A DNA stretch of 29,875 nt from an uncultured Anaerotignum sp. (GCA_910578425.1 CAJTQX010000035.1:1-29875), one strand, 5' to 3'. Shown: positions 1-7,456, counted from the first letter of the stretch. The notes: a model not told the origin generated them from the letters alone. Program-made: numbers and translations.

Positions 1-31
1 TCGGTTGGCTTTCCCCTGTTGAGTTCCTTGT

Positions 32-60
32 CCAATATGTTTGACAATCTTACATATTTG
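32..60. other. Imperfect inverted repeat at the window edge
   Basis: CCAATATGT (32-40) and ACATATTTG (52-60) are inverted copies, 8 of 9 positions, around a 12-base loop. It lies just beyond the stop codon of yqeG. There is no T-run typical of an intrinsic terminator on the minus strand, so its role is open. No gene could be supported in bases 1-104; a downstream gene may begin outside the window. Confidence 0.25.
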
Positions 61-104
61 AAATTTTTTCAGATCTTCGGGAACGTCAGTGCGACTTTCT
101 CGCT

Positions 105-614
105 TTATTTTCCCCCGTATTTCCTGAAGTATACCTTCATCACCTGCCGCTCCGCGCCGCGTTTTACCTTCGTTACCAACTGGTCCCTGCCGCAGATGGG
201 TGCGGTCATGATGCAGAGCAGACCTGCCCTGTGCCCGCACCACATATCTGTAAACACCTGATCGCCTATCATGGCCGTTGTTTCCGGCGTTGTGTCCATG
301 ATCTCCATTGCGCGCCGCAGCTTGCGGATGCCGGGCTTGCCCGCTTTATGCACCGCCAGCGCGTGCAGGCGGTTATTGAACAAATGCACGCGTTCCCTGC
401 TGTTGTTGGAGAGGATGCACAGCCGGAACCCCTCCCGCCGCAGATACGCGAACAGTTCTACAATGCTTTCCTCCGGCTCCGCCACGTCAAAAGGCGCGAC
501 AGTATTATCAATGTCGAACACCAGCCCGCGGATTCCCCGCGCTTTCAACTCCTTCAACGGCAGCTCAAATACTGATTTGATATAAATATCCGGAAAAAAC
601 CGCTCTAAAATCAT
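105..614 (-). CDS. yqeG: YqeG family HAD IIIA-type phosphatase
   Basis: A 169-residue protein of the haloacid dehalogenase superfamily. The nucleophile motif DIDNTVAPF is seen at residues 34-42 (Asp34 and Asp36), a Ser/Asn motif II occurs in ILSNNS, a lysine follows in KAGKPGIRKL, and the acidic motif is MIGDQVFTDM. Length and motif order match YqeG, a small cytoplasmic phosphatase widespread in Firmicutes whose physiological substrate is not settled; related eukaryotic proteins act on phosphatidylglycerophosphate, so that role is possible but inferred. The ATG sits inside an ATGA overlap with the stop of the upstream NifX-like gene, so translation is probably coupled. Confidence 0.9.
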   Translation of the reverse strand: MILERFFPDIYIKSVFELPLKELKARGIRGLVFDIDNTVAPFDVAEPEESIVELFAYLRREGFRLCILSNNSRERVHLFNNRLHALAVHKAGKPGIRKLRRAMEIMDTTPETTAMIGDQVFTDMWCGHRAGLLCIMTAPICGRDQLVTKVKRGAERQVMKVYFRKYGGK

Positions 615-970
615 AGGCTTTCCGCACTCCCTTCCTCCCGTTCCATACGCCAGTGGGCGTTTTCCTCAATGTCGCCCAGCCGTTCCCCGCTCAGGTAGCG
701 GATCATCACATCGTCCGTTTCTCCGACTACGCCGTAGGTCAGTTCGATCCGCTTCGTCCGCAGGACGTTCCGCGCCGAAGAATGAATATTGCCGCAGATT
801 ACAACATTGATTTCCTGCTCTGTCAGAAAATCCGCGATAGTTGTTTTGCCGAGGGGGATGATTTCTTTCTTTTTCACCAGCTCAATTTCCACTTCATATA
901 CTGTAAATTCCCGCGCGCGGGTGTATTCCAGTGCGATCCTGCCGTCCTTTGTCGGTATGGCTACGCGCAT
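611..970 (-). CDS. NifX/NifB-type dinitrogenase iron-molybdenum cofactor domain protein
   Basis: A 119-residue protein beginning MRVAIPTKDG and containing a VVICGNIHSSARNVL segment typical of the small alpha/beta fold shared by NifX, the NifB C-terminal domain and MTH1175-like proteins. No nif genes are nearby, so a nitrogenase role is not indicated; stand-alone members of this family are thought to bind metal clusters or other ligands. The reading frame is open up to 1081, but I chose the ATG at 970 because AAAGGAG lies about nine bases before it and the family similarity begins exactly there. Its TGA overlaps the yqeG start by four bases. The C-terminal tail (about residues 95-119) is charged and less family-like. 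Confidence 0.75.
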   Translation of the reverse strand: MRVAIPTKDGRIALEYTRAREFTVYEVEIELVKKKEIIPLGKTTIADFLTEQEINVVICGNIHSSARNVLRTKRIELTYGVVGETDDVMIRYLSGERLGDIEENAHWRMEREEGSAESL

Positions 971-1021
971 CTGCGACCACTCCTTTGTGTTTTTCCGGCG
1001 GGTTTCCGCCGCCTTTCTAGT

Positions 1022-1050
1022 ATTCTTCCACGAAATTGGATATTTGTCAA
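1022..1050 (-). promoter_or_regulatory. Sigma-A-like promoter of the NifX-like/yqeG operon
   Basis: On the minus strand a perfect TTGACA (1045-1050) is followed after 17 bases by AAGAAT (1022-1027), a weaker -10. A 6-bp stem (996-1001 with 1006-1011) lies in the predicted leader before the ribosome binding site. Confidence 0.5.
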
Positions 1051-1066
1051 TTTTTCTCAGAATATT

Positions 1067-1095
1067 TTGCGTATTTTCCAAAAAAAGTGTAAAAT
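1067..1095 (+). promoter_or_regulatory. Possible promoter of the M29 aminopeptidase gene
   Basis: TTGCGT (1067-1072), a 17-base spacer and TAAAAT (1090-1095). The -10 is good, the -35 weak. If real, transcription would begin near 1102 and the hairpin-rich repeat at 1129-1275 would lie in a leader of about 200 bases. Confidence 0.4.
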
Positions 1096-1128
1096 ACTAT
1101 TTGCTGAGAATAATTTGAATGAAAAACC

Positions 1129-1282
1129 GTGGGACTCTGCCCCACGCCCCGCAAGGGGTTTCACCCCCTGACCCTTTTCATAAAGTACCGGAAAGAAATC
1201 CGGACACGCAACGCGTGGCTTTGCGAAGCAAAGTACTGACCTGGGCTTGTGGGAGTCTGAGGGCAAAGCCCTCAGGGTTTTT
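1129..1282 (+). repeat. Dispersed intergenic hairpin repeat, copy 1
   Basis: This stretch between the divergent units carries several short stems closed by three-base loops: GTGGGAC/GCCCCAC around TCT (1129-1145, one A-C mismatch), CTTTGC/GCAAAG around GAA (1219-1233) and CTGAGGGC/GCCCTCAG around AAA (1257-1275). It opens with a GGGAC-type arm, continues with a GCAAGGGG segment and ends in CAGGGTTTTT, the same plan as the copies at 4948, 6088 and 9811. Reading frames crossing it are low-complexity Pro/Gly/Arg-rich and are not genes. Together with the promoters it accounts for the 335-base gap 971-1305. Confidence 0.75.
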
Positions 1283-1305
1283 GGTCTTCTGGAAAGGAGT
1301 TATCT

Positions 1306-2421
1306 ATGGACGAAAGAATCAAACAGCTTGCTTATAACCTCGTGCATTATTCCTGCCGCCTGCAGAAGGGCGAAAAGGTCTGGATTTCCTGCAACGGCAC
1401 GCATCCTCTGCCGCTTGTCAAGGCTATCATTAAGGAGGTTTACCGCGTGGAGGCGACGCCCTTTGTGCGCCTGATGACAAATTCGCTGGAGCGCGAGACG
1501 CTTTTAGGCGCGACGGAGGCGCAGCAGAAGCTGCTTGCCGAAACGGACGCCGCCCTGATGTCGCAGATGGACGCGTTTATCGGTGTGCGCGGCGAAGATA
1601 ACCTGACGGAGCAGTACGACGTGCCTTCCGAAAAACTGGATCTGCAAAATAAGTTTTATGATGATCCGGTACACCACCAGATACGTGTGCCAAAAACAAA
1701 ATGGGTCGTTCTGCGCTATCCTACCAATTCTATGGCGCAGTCGGCGCATACCTCTTTGGAAAATTTCGAGGATTTTTATTTTGACGTCTGCAATCTGGAT
1801 TATGGCAAAATGAGCCGCGCGATGGACAGCCTTGTTGAACTGATGAATCAGACGGACAAGGTGCGTCTTGTGGCAAAGGATACGGATATTTCTTTTTCCA
1901 TTCAGGGAATCCCAGCCGTTAAATGCGCCGGTTCCTGCAATATTCCGGACGGCGAGGTCTATACCGCGCCTGTGCGGGATTCTATCAATGGTGTGATTAC
2001 TTACAACACACCATCGGAATACAACGGCTTTACGTTTGAGAATGTGAAGCTGACCTTTGAAAACGGAAAAATCATTGCCTGTGACGGGAACGATAAGGAA
2101 CGGCTGGAAAAGGTATTTAATACAGACGAAGGCGCGCGGTATGTCGGGGAATTTGCCATTGGCGTAAATCCGTATATCATAAAGCCGATGAATAATATCC
2201 TTTTTGACGAAAAAATTGCCGGAAGTATCCACTTTACGCCCGGCAACTGCTACGATGACGCGCCGAACGGCAATAAATCGGCAATCCATTGGGATCTGGT
2301 GCTGATTATGACGCCGGAATATGGCGGCGGGGAAATCTGGTTCGATGATAAGCTGATCCGGAAGGACGGCAGGTTCGTTATTCCGGAGCTGGAATGCCTG
2401 AACCCTGAAAACCTGAAATAA
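1306..2421 (+). CDS. M29 family (AmpS-type) metallo-aminopeptidase
   Basis: A 371-residue cytoplasmic peptidase of the thermophilic/AmpS M29 family, which removes N-terminal amino acids using a two-metal centre. The family's metal-binding residues can be placed: Glu217 (DGEVYTAP), Glu282 (VGEFAIG), His309 (SIHFTPG), and His328 with Asp330 (AIHWDLV). The N-terminal half matches the family's substrate-access domain (KVWISCNGTHPLPL, VEATPFVRL). Length is slightly below the usual ~410 residues. The start is supported by GGAAAGGAG about seven bases before ATG. It is transcribed alone and ends in a strong terminator. Several family members were described as cobalt- or zinc-activated; the metal here cannot be told from sequence. 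Confidence 0.93.
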   Translation: MDERIKQLAYNLVHYSCRLQKGEKVWISCNGTHPLPLVKAIIKEVYRVEATPFVRLMTNSLERETLLGATEAQQKLLAETDAALMSQMDAFIGVRGEDNLTEQYDVPSEKLDLQNKFYDDPVHHQIRVPKTKWVVLRYPTNSMAQSAHTSLENFEDFYFDVCNLDYGKMSRAMDSLVELMNQTDKVRLVAKDTDISFSIQGIPAVKCAGSCNIPDGEVYTAPVRDSINGVITYNTPSEYNGFTFENVKLTFENGKIIACDGNDKERLEKVFNTDEGARYVGEFAIGVNPYIIKPMNNILFDEKIAGSIHFTPGNCYDDAPNGNKSAIHWDLVLIMTPEYGGGEIWFDDKLIRKDGRFVIPELECLNPENLK

Positions 2422-2431
2422 AAAACGCCTG

Positions 2432-2471
2432 AAGGCAGGGCAGGCCGTAATGGTTTGCCCTGCCTTTTTAT
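2432..2471 (+). terminator. Intrinsic terminator after the M29 peptidase
   Basis: Perfect 11-bp stem AAGGCAGGGCA (2432-2442) with TGCCCTGCCTT (2456-2466), 13-base loop, followed by a T-run. Confidence 0.9.
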
Positions 2472-2530
2472 GCTAACCCATTGGAATACTTTTGCGGAAT
2501 GTGTTTGTGGGCGGAACCGCAAGCCGGAAG

Positions 2531-2989
2531 TCATGGATTGGGATTTTTTTTATTTTCCCAGACATCTATCAGGAAATGCTCTTCATCACGCGAATCAAAG
2601 CCGCATTCCAATATCCGGCTTAAATCTGTTTCCGCAAATAAAAAGCCATTATCCTCCCGCCATAAAAAAGACACCGCACATATTAAATCCAGTATTTTGA
2701 TTTTGCTCCATAAACCACAAAAATAGTAGTATTCGCAATACTGTTTCAAGTCCATAACATCAATAATCCAATCACAGACTTTTTTCTCCGGAGATTTGTA
2801 AGACAGCCTGCTGTATGGTTTTTGGGCATACCCATAAGCGGAAGAATATGCCGAATAGCATTCATTTAAGGCAAGGTTCTCATTCTCCTCATAAAGCTCC
2901 AATACAGTAATGCCCGGTATTCGTTTCAGTTTATTTTTTGCAGACAGTATGGTTAATTTATGCGCAATTATTTTCTGCCGTTCTGTCAT
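2531..2989 (-). CDS. Hypothetical small protein next to barstar
   Basis: A 152-residue soluble protein that I do not recognise. It is rich in Tyr, Glu and Lys and has a Cys/Tyr-rich middle (DLKQYCEYYYFCGLWSKI), with no signal peptide or clear membrane segment. I chose the ATG at 2989 because GGAG lies six bases upstream; an ATG at 3001 four codons earlier is possible. It lies 32 bases after the barstar-like gene on the same strand, so the two are likely co-transcribed. Base composition is more AT-rich than the neighbours, which suggests an accessory gene. Size and position would suit an immunity or antitoxin-like protein, but no toxin is nearby, so this is speculation. Confidence 0.6.
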   Translation of the reverse strand: MTERQKIIAHKLTILSAKNKLKRIPGITVLELYEENENLALNECYSAYSSAYGYAQKPYSRLSYKSPEKKVCDWIIDVMDLKQYCEYYYFCGLWSKIKILDLICAVSFLWREDNGFLFAETDLSRILECGFDSRDEEHFLIDVWENKKNPNP

Positions 2990-3021
2990 AATATGCTCCA
3001 TTCCGACATACTTCCCGAACC

Positions 3022-3321
3022 TTATTCCTTCCCTGCCTCCACCTCAAAACGGATATTTCCTTTTTCCCGCTCCAGATTCCGTAAAACAAGCATGACTTTC
3101 TCCATAAAGTAAGCCCGCAGTTCCGGCGGAAGCGTGTCCGCGCCCTTCACAAGCACCCGCTCCTGCCGCTCGTCCGTATTTCCGATATAATCACGTCCCA
3201 TGTCCCAGAGCGCGTCCAGATTTGCCCCGTAATATGCAGGGAAACCAAACGCCTGCCGTATCCGCTCATGCAGCTCCGGCAGTTCTTTGCAGCCTGTAAT
3301 GTCCAAAACCGTTTCTTTCAT
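3022..3321 (-). CDS. Barstar family protein (ribonuclease inhibitor-like)
   Basis: A 99-residue protein with the barstar signature YYGANLDALWD after an LPELHERIRQAFGFP helix, the segment that in barstar contacts barnase. Barstar blocks the RNase barnase; many bacterial homologues are immunity proteins for other nucleases or are orphans. No barnase-like gene is in the window. The frame opens at 3342, but the ATG at 3321 gives the family's N terminus (MKETVLDITG) and has GGGAGG ten bases upstream; the longer form cannot be excluded. The strongly charged C terminus (REKGNIRFEVEAGKE) resembles the last barstar strand. It precedes the unrecognised gene at 2531-2989. Confidence 0.85.
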   Translation of the reverse strand: MKETVLDITGCKELPELHERIRQAFGFPAYYGANLDALWDMGRDYIGNTDERQERVLVKGADTLPPELRAYFMEKVMLVLRNLEREKGNIRFEVEAGKE

Positions 3322-3390
3322 GTCCTCCATACCTCCCGTCATTCTCTTTCAGTTTACATACTCCTGCGCCGCTTTGCAACATCCGGTCGC

Positions 3391-3428
3391 AAAAAAACGG
3401 CAAAAGCCTTTCCGACTCCTGCCGTTTT
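3391..3428 (-). terminator. Intrinsic terminator of the nfnA-nfnB operon
   Basis: Read on the minus strand, AAAACGGCA (3420-3428) pairs with TGCCGTTTT (3394-3402), 9 bp, and runs into seven T's. It lies about 90 bases beyond the stop of the 3519-4907 gene. Between them, GGGC/GCCC around AAC (3493-3503) resembles a decayed piece of the dispersed hairpin repeat. Confidence 0.85.
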
Positions 3429-3518
3429 CCTGTTTATCAGAATAAATGCTTACCCTCTGCCATACAGGTACTGCACGACAAAACGGGCCAGGGGGCAACG
3501 CCCTGCGGTTTTACAGGC

Positions 3519-4907
3519 TTACCCCTTCAAATATTTATCAATGGCTTCCGCTGCCTTTTTGCCCGCGCCCATAGCGAGAATGACCGTTGCCGCACCCGTT
3601 ACAGCATCGCCGCCCGCGTAGACGCCTTCGCGCGTGGTCTGGTTCGTTTCCTCGTTCACTACCAGACAGCCTTTGCGGTTTGTTTCCAATCCCTTTGTTG
3701 TGCTGCGGATGAGAGGGTTCGGGGAAGTGCCGATAGACATAACTACTGTGTCCACATCAATGACATAGTTCGAGCCTTCCACCGGCACAGGGCTTCTTCT
3801 GCCGCTTGCGTCCGGTTCGCCCAGCTCCATCTTCAGGCACTCAATGCCGCATACCTGGCCGTTCCCATCGTCCAGAATACGTACAGGATTGCGCAGCAGA
3901 TGGAATTCAATGCCTTCTTCCTTCGCGTGATGGATTTCCTCCAGACGAGCAGGCATTTCCTTCTCTGAACGGCGGTACACGATATACACTTTTTCAGCCC
4001 CAAGGCGTTTCGCACACCTTGCTGCGTCCATTGCCACGTTGCCGCCGCCCACAACAGCAACCGCCTTGCTCTTGCGGATAGGGGTATCGTATTCGGAAAG
4101 GTACGCTTTCATCAGGTTGATACGCGTCAGGTATTCGTTCGCGGAATACACGCCTACCAGTGCTTCGCCGGGAATATTCATGAAGGAGGGCAGACCCGCG
4201 CCTGTGCCGATAAACACAGCGTCAAAGCCCATATCTTCAATGATTTCGTCCACAGAAAGCACTTTGCCGATAACCATATTTGTCATGATAGTTACGCCCA
4301 GTGCGGACAGCTTGTCAATTTCTTTCTGAACGATCGCTTTCGGCAGGCGAAACTCCGGTATGCCGTAAACCAGCACGCCGCCGGCTTTATGGAAGGCCTC
4401 AAAAATTGTGACCTCATAGCCTGCCTTTGCCAGATCGCCGGCACAGGCAAGGGAAGAAGGACCGGAGCCGACTACGGCAACTTTTTTGCCGTTAGATGCA
4501 GGCTTTTCAGGCATTTCATCACAGTTTGCCATATACCAGTCCGCCACGAAACGCTCCAGACGGCCGATTGCTACGGCTTCGCCCTTCATGCCGCGCACGC
4601 ATTTCGATTCACACTGGCTCTCCTGCGGGCAGACGCGGCCGCAGACAGCGGGCAGAGCGTTTGTAGAGGTAATCACACGGTACGCCGCCATAAAATCGCC
4701 CTTTGCCACTTCTGCGATAAATTCGGGGATGCGCACGTTAACAGGGCAGCCGCTGACACAGGGCTTATGTTTGCAGTTCAGGCATCTCTGCGCTTCTTCA
4801 ACGGCCATTTCCGCCGTATAGCCCAGCGCGACTTCTTCAAAGTTTTTATTTCTGACGTCGGGCTTCTGCTCCGGCATCTTTATTTTTTCCAGACTCATAT
4901 TTGCCAT
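3519..4907 (-). CDS. gltA: NADPH-dependent glutamate synthase-type FAD/Fe-S oxidoreductase (GltA / NfnB-like)
   Basis: A 462-residue flavoprotein. The N-terminal part has two cysteine clusters for [4Fe-4S] centres (Cys42, 45, 50, 54 and Cys89, 93, 99, 103). An FAD-binding Rossmann motif VVGSGPSSL follows near residues 145-153, and a second dinucleotide-binding motif VVGGGNVAMDAAR lies near the middle. This is the family of the glutamate synthase small subunit and of NfnB, the large subunit of the electron-bifurcating NADH-dependent ferredoxin:NADP+ oxidoreductase. The upstream partner is an NfnA-like subunit, which favours the Nfn assignment over a true glutamate synthase; no GltB-type large subunit is present. 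The start has GGGAGGAAAC before ATG. Bifurcation itself cannot be proved from sequence. Confidence 0.92.
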   Translation of the reverse strand: MANMSLEKIKMPEQKPDVRNKNFEEVALGYTAEMAVEEAQRCLNCKHKPCVSGCPVNVRIPEFIAEVAKGDFMAAYRVITSTNALPAVCGRVCPQESQCESKCVRGMKGEAVAIGRLERFVADWYMANCDEMPEKPASNGKKVAVVGSGPSSLACAGDLAKAGYEVTIFEAFHKAGGVLVYGIPEFRLPKAIVQKEIDKLSALGVTIMTNMVIGKVLSVDEIIEDMGFDAVFIGTGAGLPSFMNIPGEALVGVYSANEYLTRINLMKAYLSEYDTPIRKSKAVAVVGGGNVAMDAARCAKRLGAEKVYIVYRRSEKEMPARLEEIHHAKEEGIEFHLLRNPVRILDDGNGQVCGIECLKMELGEPDASGRRSPVPVEGSNYVIDVDTVVMSIGTSPNPLIRSTTKGLETNRKGCLVVNEETNQTTREGVYAGGDAVTGAATVILAMGAGKKAAEAIDKYLKG

Positions 4908-4947
4908 TTCGTTTCCTCCCTAAAAAATGTGTAAGACCGGAAGACCT

Positions 4948-5126
4948 CGGGACGCTGTCCCGAACCCTGCAAGCCCTTTGAAAAGGGCTTGACCCCCAAC
5001 TTTATTGCCGCCGCATTTCCATGCGGCGGAATTGCTCACCTGAATCTCTCTCCGCAAAACGCAGTTTTGCGGCAAGCGGGTCAAGGGACGGCGTCCCTTG
5101 CGGAGGTTTGGAGGCAGAGCCTCCAA
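4948..5126 (+). repeat. Dispersed intergenic hairpin repeat, copy 2 (inside the nfn operon)
   Basis: Six perfect stems fill the gap between the two nfn genes: CGGGAC/GTCCCG around GCT (4948-4962), a 9-bp stem around GA (4971-4990), a 9-bp stem around TTCC (5008-5029), a 9-bp stem around GCA (5052-5072), CAAGGGAC/GTCCCTTG around GGC (5082-5100) and TTGGAGGC/GCCTCCAA around AGA (5108-5126). Four of the loops are three bases long. The asymmetric segments (GCAAG, GGAGGTTTGG) orient it on the plus strand, antisense to the operon that contains it. Confidence 0.8.
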
Positions 5127-5138
5127 GGTCTTTCTCTT

Positions 5139-5990
5139 TTATATCAATTCCTGCGCCAGCTTCTCCATGCGGCAGATGTGCGTTTCTGCCAGCTCCGCCT
5201 CGCGCGCCTTGTAAACCGAATTCCGGTTCATCAGCTCGTCAAAATCGACCTCATGTCCGTCAAAGTCCGGTCCATCTACACATGCAAATTTGATTTTCCC
5301 GCCGACCGTCACACGACATCCGCCGCACATACCGGTTCCGTCAATCATAATCGGGTTCAGGCTGACGATTGTTTTGATTCCATAAGGTTTTGTCGTCAGG
5401 CTTACAAATTTCATCATGGGAATTGGACCGATGGCGATTACTGTGTCATAGCCCGCGCCGCCTTCAATCAGCGTCTTCAGCTTATCTGTCACAAAGCCCT
5501 TTTCCCCCTGCGTGCCATCGTCCGTCATCAGGTAGAAATTGCTGGAAACGGCTTTCATTTCATCTTCCAGAATCACAATGTCTTTGCTGCGGAAACCGGC
5601 GATAACATCTACTTCAACGCCGAGCGCGTGCAGTGCTTTCGCCTGCGGGTACGCAATGGCGCAGCCCACACCGCCGCCGACAACAGCAACCTTTTTCATT
5701 CCTTCGTATTCTGTCGCCACACCCAGAGGACCGACAAAATCCTGTATACTGTCGCCGATTTCCTTCGCGCCCAGCAGCTTCGTAGAAAGGCCGACTTTCT
5801 GGAAAATAATGGTCACTGTCCCTTTCTCCCTGTCGTAATCCGCGATAGTCAGGGGGACGCGCTCGCTCATCTCGTCCACGCGGAAAATGATAAACTGCCC
5901 CGCCTGTGCCTTGCGTGCCACAAAGGGTGCTTCAATCTCCAGGAGCGTAACCGTGCTGTTGAGTTCTTTTTTATTCACGATACGAAACAT
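5139..5990 (-). CDS. nfnA: Ferredoxin-NADP+ reductase subunit alpha-like (NfnA/SudB-type) FAD/NAD-binding protein
   Basis: A 283-residue protein: FAD-binding beta-barrel at residues 1-95 (RVPLTIADYD is the FAD segment), NAD-binding domain with VVGGGVGCAIAYP at about 103-115, and a C-terminal [2Fe-2S] region with Cys222, Cys225 and Cys237 plus an upstream aspartate in IDGTGMCGGC. This matches the small subunit of NfnAB and the sulfide/dihydroorotate dehydrogenase-like electron-transfer family. It is followed by the GltA/NfnB gene, the usual pairing, here separated by about 230 bases of hairpin repeat. The frame is open to 6719, across mazG on the other strand, but family similarity and GGAAG before ATG fix the start at 5990. 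Confidence 0.9.
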   Translation of the reverse strand: MFRIVNKKELNSTVTLLEIEAPFVARKAQAGQFIIFRVDEMSERVPLTIADYDREKGTVTIIFQKVGLSTKLLGAKEIGDSIQDFVGPLGVATEYEGMKKVAVVGGGVGCAIAYPQAKALHALGVEVDVIAGFRSKDIVILEDEMKAVSSNFYLMTDDGTQGEKGFVTDKLKTLIEGGAGYDTVIAIGPIPMMKFVSLTTKPYGIKTIVSLNPIMIDGTGMCGGCRVTVGGKIKFACVDGPDFDGHEVDFDELMNRNSVYKAREAELAETHICRMEKLAQELI

Positions 5991-6029
5991 AGCTGTTCTT
6001 CCTTTCTCATGTGAAAAGCTGGAATCGCG

Positions 6030-6156
6030 GCGGAAAAAAGGCTTTTTTTCCGCTCGCTTTTCTGATAATATATTTAGGGAAAACTTCTTGAGGGCTCTGC
6101 CCTCAAACTCCCGCAGGGGACGCTGTCCCAGCGGAGGTTTGGAGGCGGTGCCTCCA
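6030..6156 (+). repeat. Dispersed intergenic hairpin repeat, copy 3 (nfnA leader)
   Basis: Stems seen are a 10-bp stem around GGC (6030-6053), TTGAGGGC/GCCCTCAA around TCT (6088-6106), GGGAC/GTCCC around GCT (6117-6129) and TGGAGGC/GCCTCCA around GGT (6140-6156). All loops are three bases. The segment from 6088 to the end follows the order and linker sequence of copy 2 (GGAGGTTTGGAGGC near the end). It lies between the predicted nfn promoter and the nfnA start, so it should be transcribed as an antisense-oriented leader. Confidence 0.78.
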
Positions 6157-6182
6157 GGTTCTTCATTCCCTTGCTGTGTTTC

Positions 6183-6212
6183 ATCATAACACAAAAGCAT
6201 CACAGGGAACAA
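6183..6212 (-). promoter_or_regulatory. Sigma-A-like promoter of the nfn operon
   Basis: On the minus strand TTGTTC (6207-6212), an 18-base spacer and TATGAT (6183-6188). The resulting leader of about 185 bases includes hairpin repeat copy 3. Confidence 0.5.
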
Positions 6213-6274
6213 GGTGAAAAACGCCGTTTTTCCGGCGGCGTATTTCAAAATGTTTATCGAAATCAGACAAGAAA

Positions 6275-6301
6275 TGGGACGTTTTTTGTCCCACATATAA
6301 T
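6275..6301 (+). promoter_or_regulatory. mazG promoter region with operator-like inverted repeat
   Basis: A perfect TATAAT lies at 6296-6301, with no good -35 at 17 bases. TGGGAC (6275-6280) and GTCCCA (6288-6293) form a perfect inverted repeat with a 7-base spacer that covers the region where the -35 would be. This could be an activator or repressor site; the evidence is the sequence alone. Confidence 0.4.
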
Positions 6302-6338
6302 TGGGGCGTTTCACATCGGCAGAAAAGGAGGCCATTGC

Positions 6339-7133
6339 ATGAAAGAAAAATATACGCTGGAAGATCTGGCGGAAATCATAAGGACGCTGCGGGCGGAGGG
6401 CGGCTGCCCCTGGGACCGCGCGCAGACGCATGAATCTTTGCGTGAAGCCATGCTTGAGGAGGCCTATGAGGCTGCTGACGCAATCGACAAGGGCGATATG
6501 GAGAACCTTTGCGAAGAGACGGGCGACGTCCTCCTGCAGGTTGTGTTTCATGCGCAGATTGAAGCTGAAAAAGGCGGCTACACGCTTGATGATGTGCTCA
6601 AAGGTGTATGCGAAAAAATGATTTACCGGCACCCGCATGTATTCAGTACAGGCGTCACCGCCGAAACGCCGGAGGAGGTTCTTGTCAACTGGGAGGCACT
6701 TAAGAAGAAGGAAAAGCATCTTTCCAGCCAGACGGAAGCCATGCGGAGCGTGCCTGACGCGCTTCCCGCGCTTTTACGTGCAAAAAAGGTGCAGAAAAAG
6801 GCGGCGGATGTGGGCTTTGATTTCTATGAAAGCGGCGGCGCGATGGAAAAGGTTTTCGAGGAATGCCGGGAGCTGGAGGAGGCTGCACGCCTGCGGGACG
6901 GTACAGAAGAGGAAGAATTTGGCGATTTGCTCTTTGCTCTGGTAAATATCTCCCGTTTTTTGAAAATAAATCCTGAGTTTGCCTTGACAAAAGCCATCAA
7001 AAAGTTTATAAATAGATTTGAGTATGTTGAGAATTCAGCCCTTTCGGAGGGAAAGCAGCTTTCCCAAATGACTCTGGAAGAAATGGATTTGCTCTGGGAC
7101 AAGGCGAAACAGGAGCTGCGTCCGAAACAGTGA
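6339..7133 (+). CDS. mazG: Nucleoside triphosphate pyrophosphohydrolase MazG
   Basis: A 264-residue protein with two MazG all-alpha NTPase domains. The first (about residues 10-115) has CPWDRAQTHESLR, EEAYEAADAID and EETGDVLLQVVFHAQI, the acidic Mg-binding helices. The second has EECRELEEA and EEFGDLLFALVNISRFL. MazG hydrolyses canonical and damaged NTPs/dNTPs to monophosphates and pyrophosphate, protecting the nucleotide pool. The frame opens at 6171, but AAAGGAGG seven bases before the ATG at 6339 and the family N terminus decide the start. The HU gene follows after 33 bases without a terminator, so the two are likely co-transcribed, a common arrangement in Clostridia. Confidence 0.95.
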   Translation: MKEKYTLEDLAEIIRTLRAEGGCPWDRAQTHESLREAMLEEAYEAADAIDKGDMENLCEETGDVLLQVVFHAQIEAEKGGYTLDDVLKGVCEKMIYRHPHVFSTGVTAETPEEVLVNWEALKKKEKHLSSQTEAMRSVPDALPALLRAKKVQKKAADVGFDFYESGGAMEKVFEECRELEEAARLRDGTEEEEFGDLLFALVNISRFLKINPEFALTKAIKKFINRFEYVENSALSEGKQLSQMTLEEMDLLWDKAKQELRPKQ

Positions 7134-7166
7134 AGCATCATAATTCATTAAAGGAGGAAAACAAAA

Positions 7167-7442
7167 ATGAACAAATCTGACTTAGTAGCGGCAATCGCCG
7201 AAAAAGCTGAACTGAGCAAAAAAGATGCAGAAAAAGCCCTGACGGCTTTTGAAGATGTAGTAACAGAAGAACTGATGAACAACGGCAAGGTGCAGTTGGT
7301 AGGCTTTGGGACATTCGATGTTTCCGAGCGTGCAGCAAGGGAGGGCAGAAACCCCCAGACAGGCGCGGCTATGCCAATTCCTGCTTCTAAAGCTCCCCGC
7401 TTCAAAGCCGGCAAAAAACTGAAAGACGCTATCAATAAATAA
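7167..7442 (+). CDS. HU family DNA-binding protein
   Basis: A 91-residue histone-like protein of full family length. It starts MNKSDLVAAIAEKAELSKKD, has the dimerisation helices, and carries the signature VGFGTFDVSERAAREGRNPQTG leading into the DNA-binding arm, whose proline lies in AAMPIPASKAP. HU bends and compacts DNA and assists replication and recombination. AAAGGAGG precedes the ATG. It lies 33 bases after mazG and ends with an intrinsic terminator, so it may be expressed both from the mazG promoter and from its own. Confidence 0.96.
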   Translation: MNKSDLVAAIAEKAELSKKDAEKALTAFEDVVTEELMNNGKVQLVGFGTFDVSERAAREGRNPQTGAAMPIPASKAPRFKAGKKLKDAINK

Positions 7443-7456
7443 ACCTGTGAAAAGGC

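Noticed and set aside
1..104. Start of another minus-strand gene after yqeG
   Set aside because: An open frame exists to the window edge, but it has no start codon with a ribosome binding site and no recognisable similarity in so few codons.
1119..1337. 72-residue frame across repeat copy 1
   Set aside because: Low-complexity translation of palindromic repeat, overlapping the aminopeptidase start.
4989..6014. 341-residue plus-strand frame opposite nfnA
   Set aside because: Antisense shadow of nfnA with no start signal or family similarity.
6171..6338. Upstream extension of mazG
   Set aside because: It covers promoter sequence and lacks a ribosome binding site; MazG similarity starts at 6339.
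5991..6719. N-terminal extension of the nfnA reading frame (about 243 residues)
   Set aside because: It runs antisense through the start of mazG and the hairpin repeat, has no family similarity, and a good ribosome binding site precedes the ATG at 5990.
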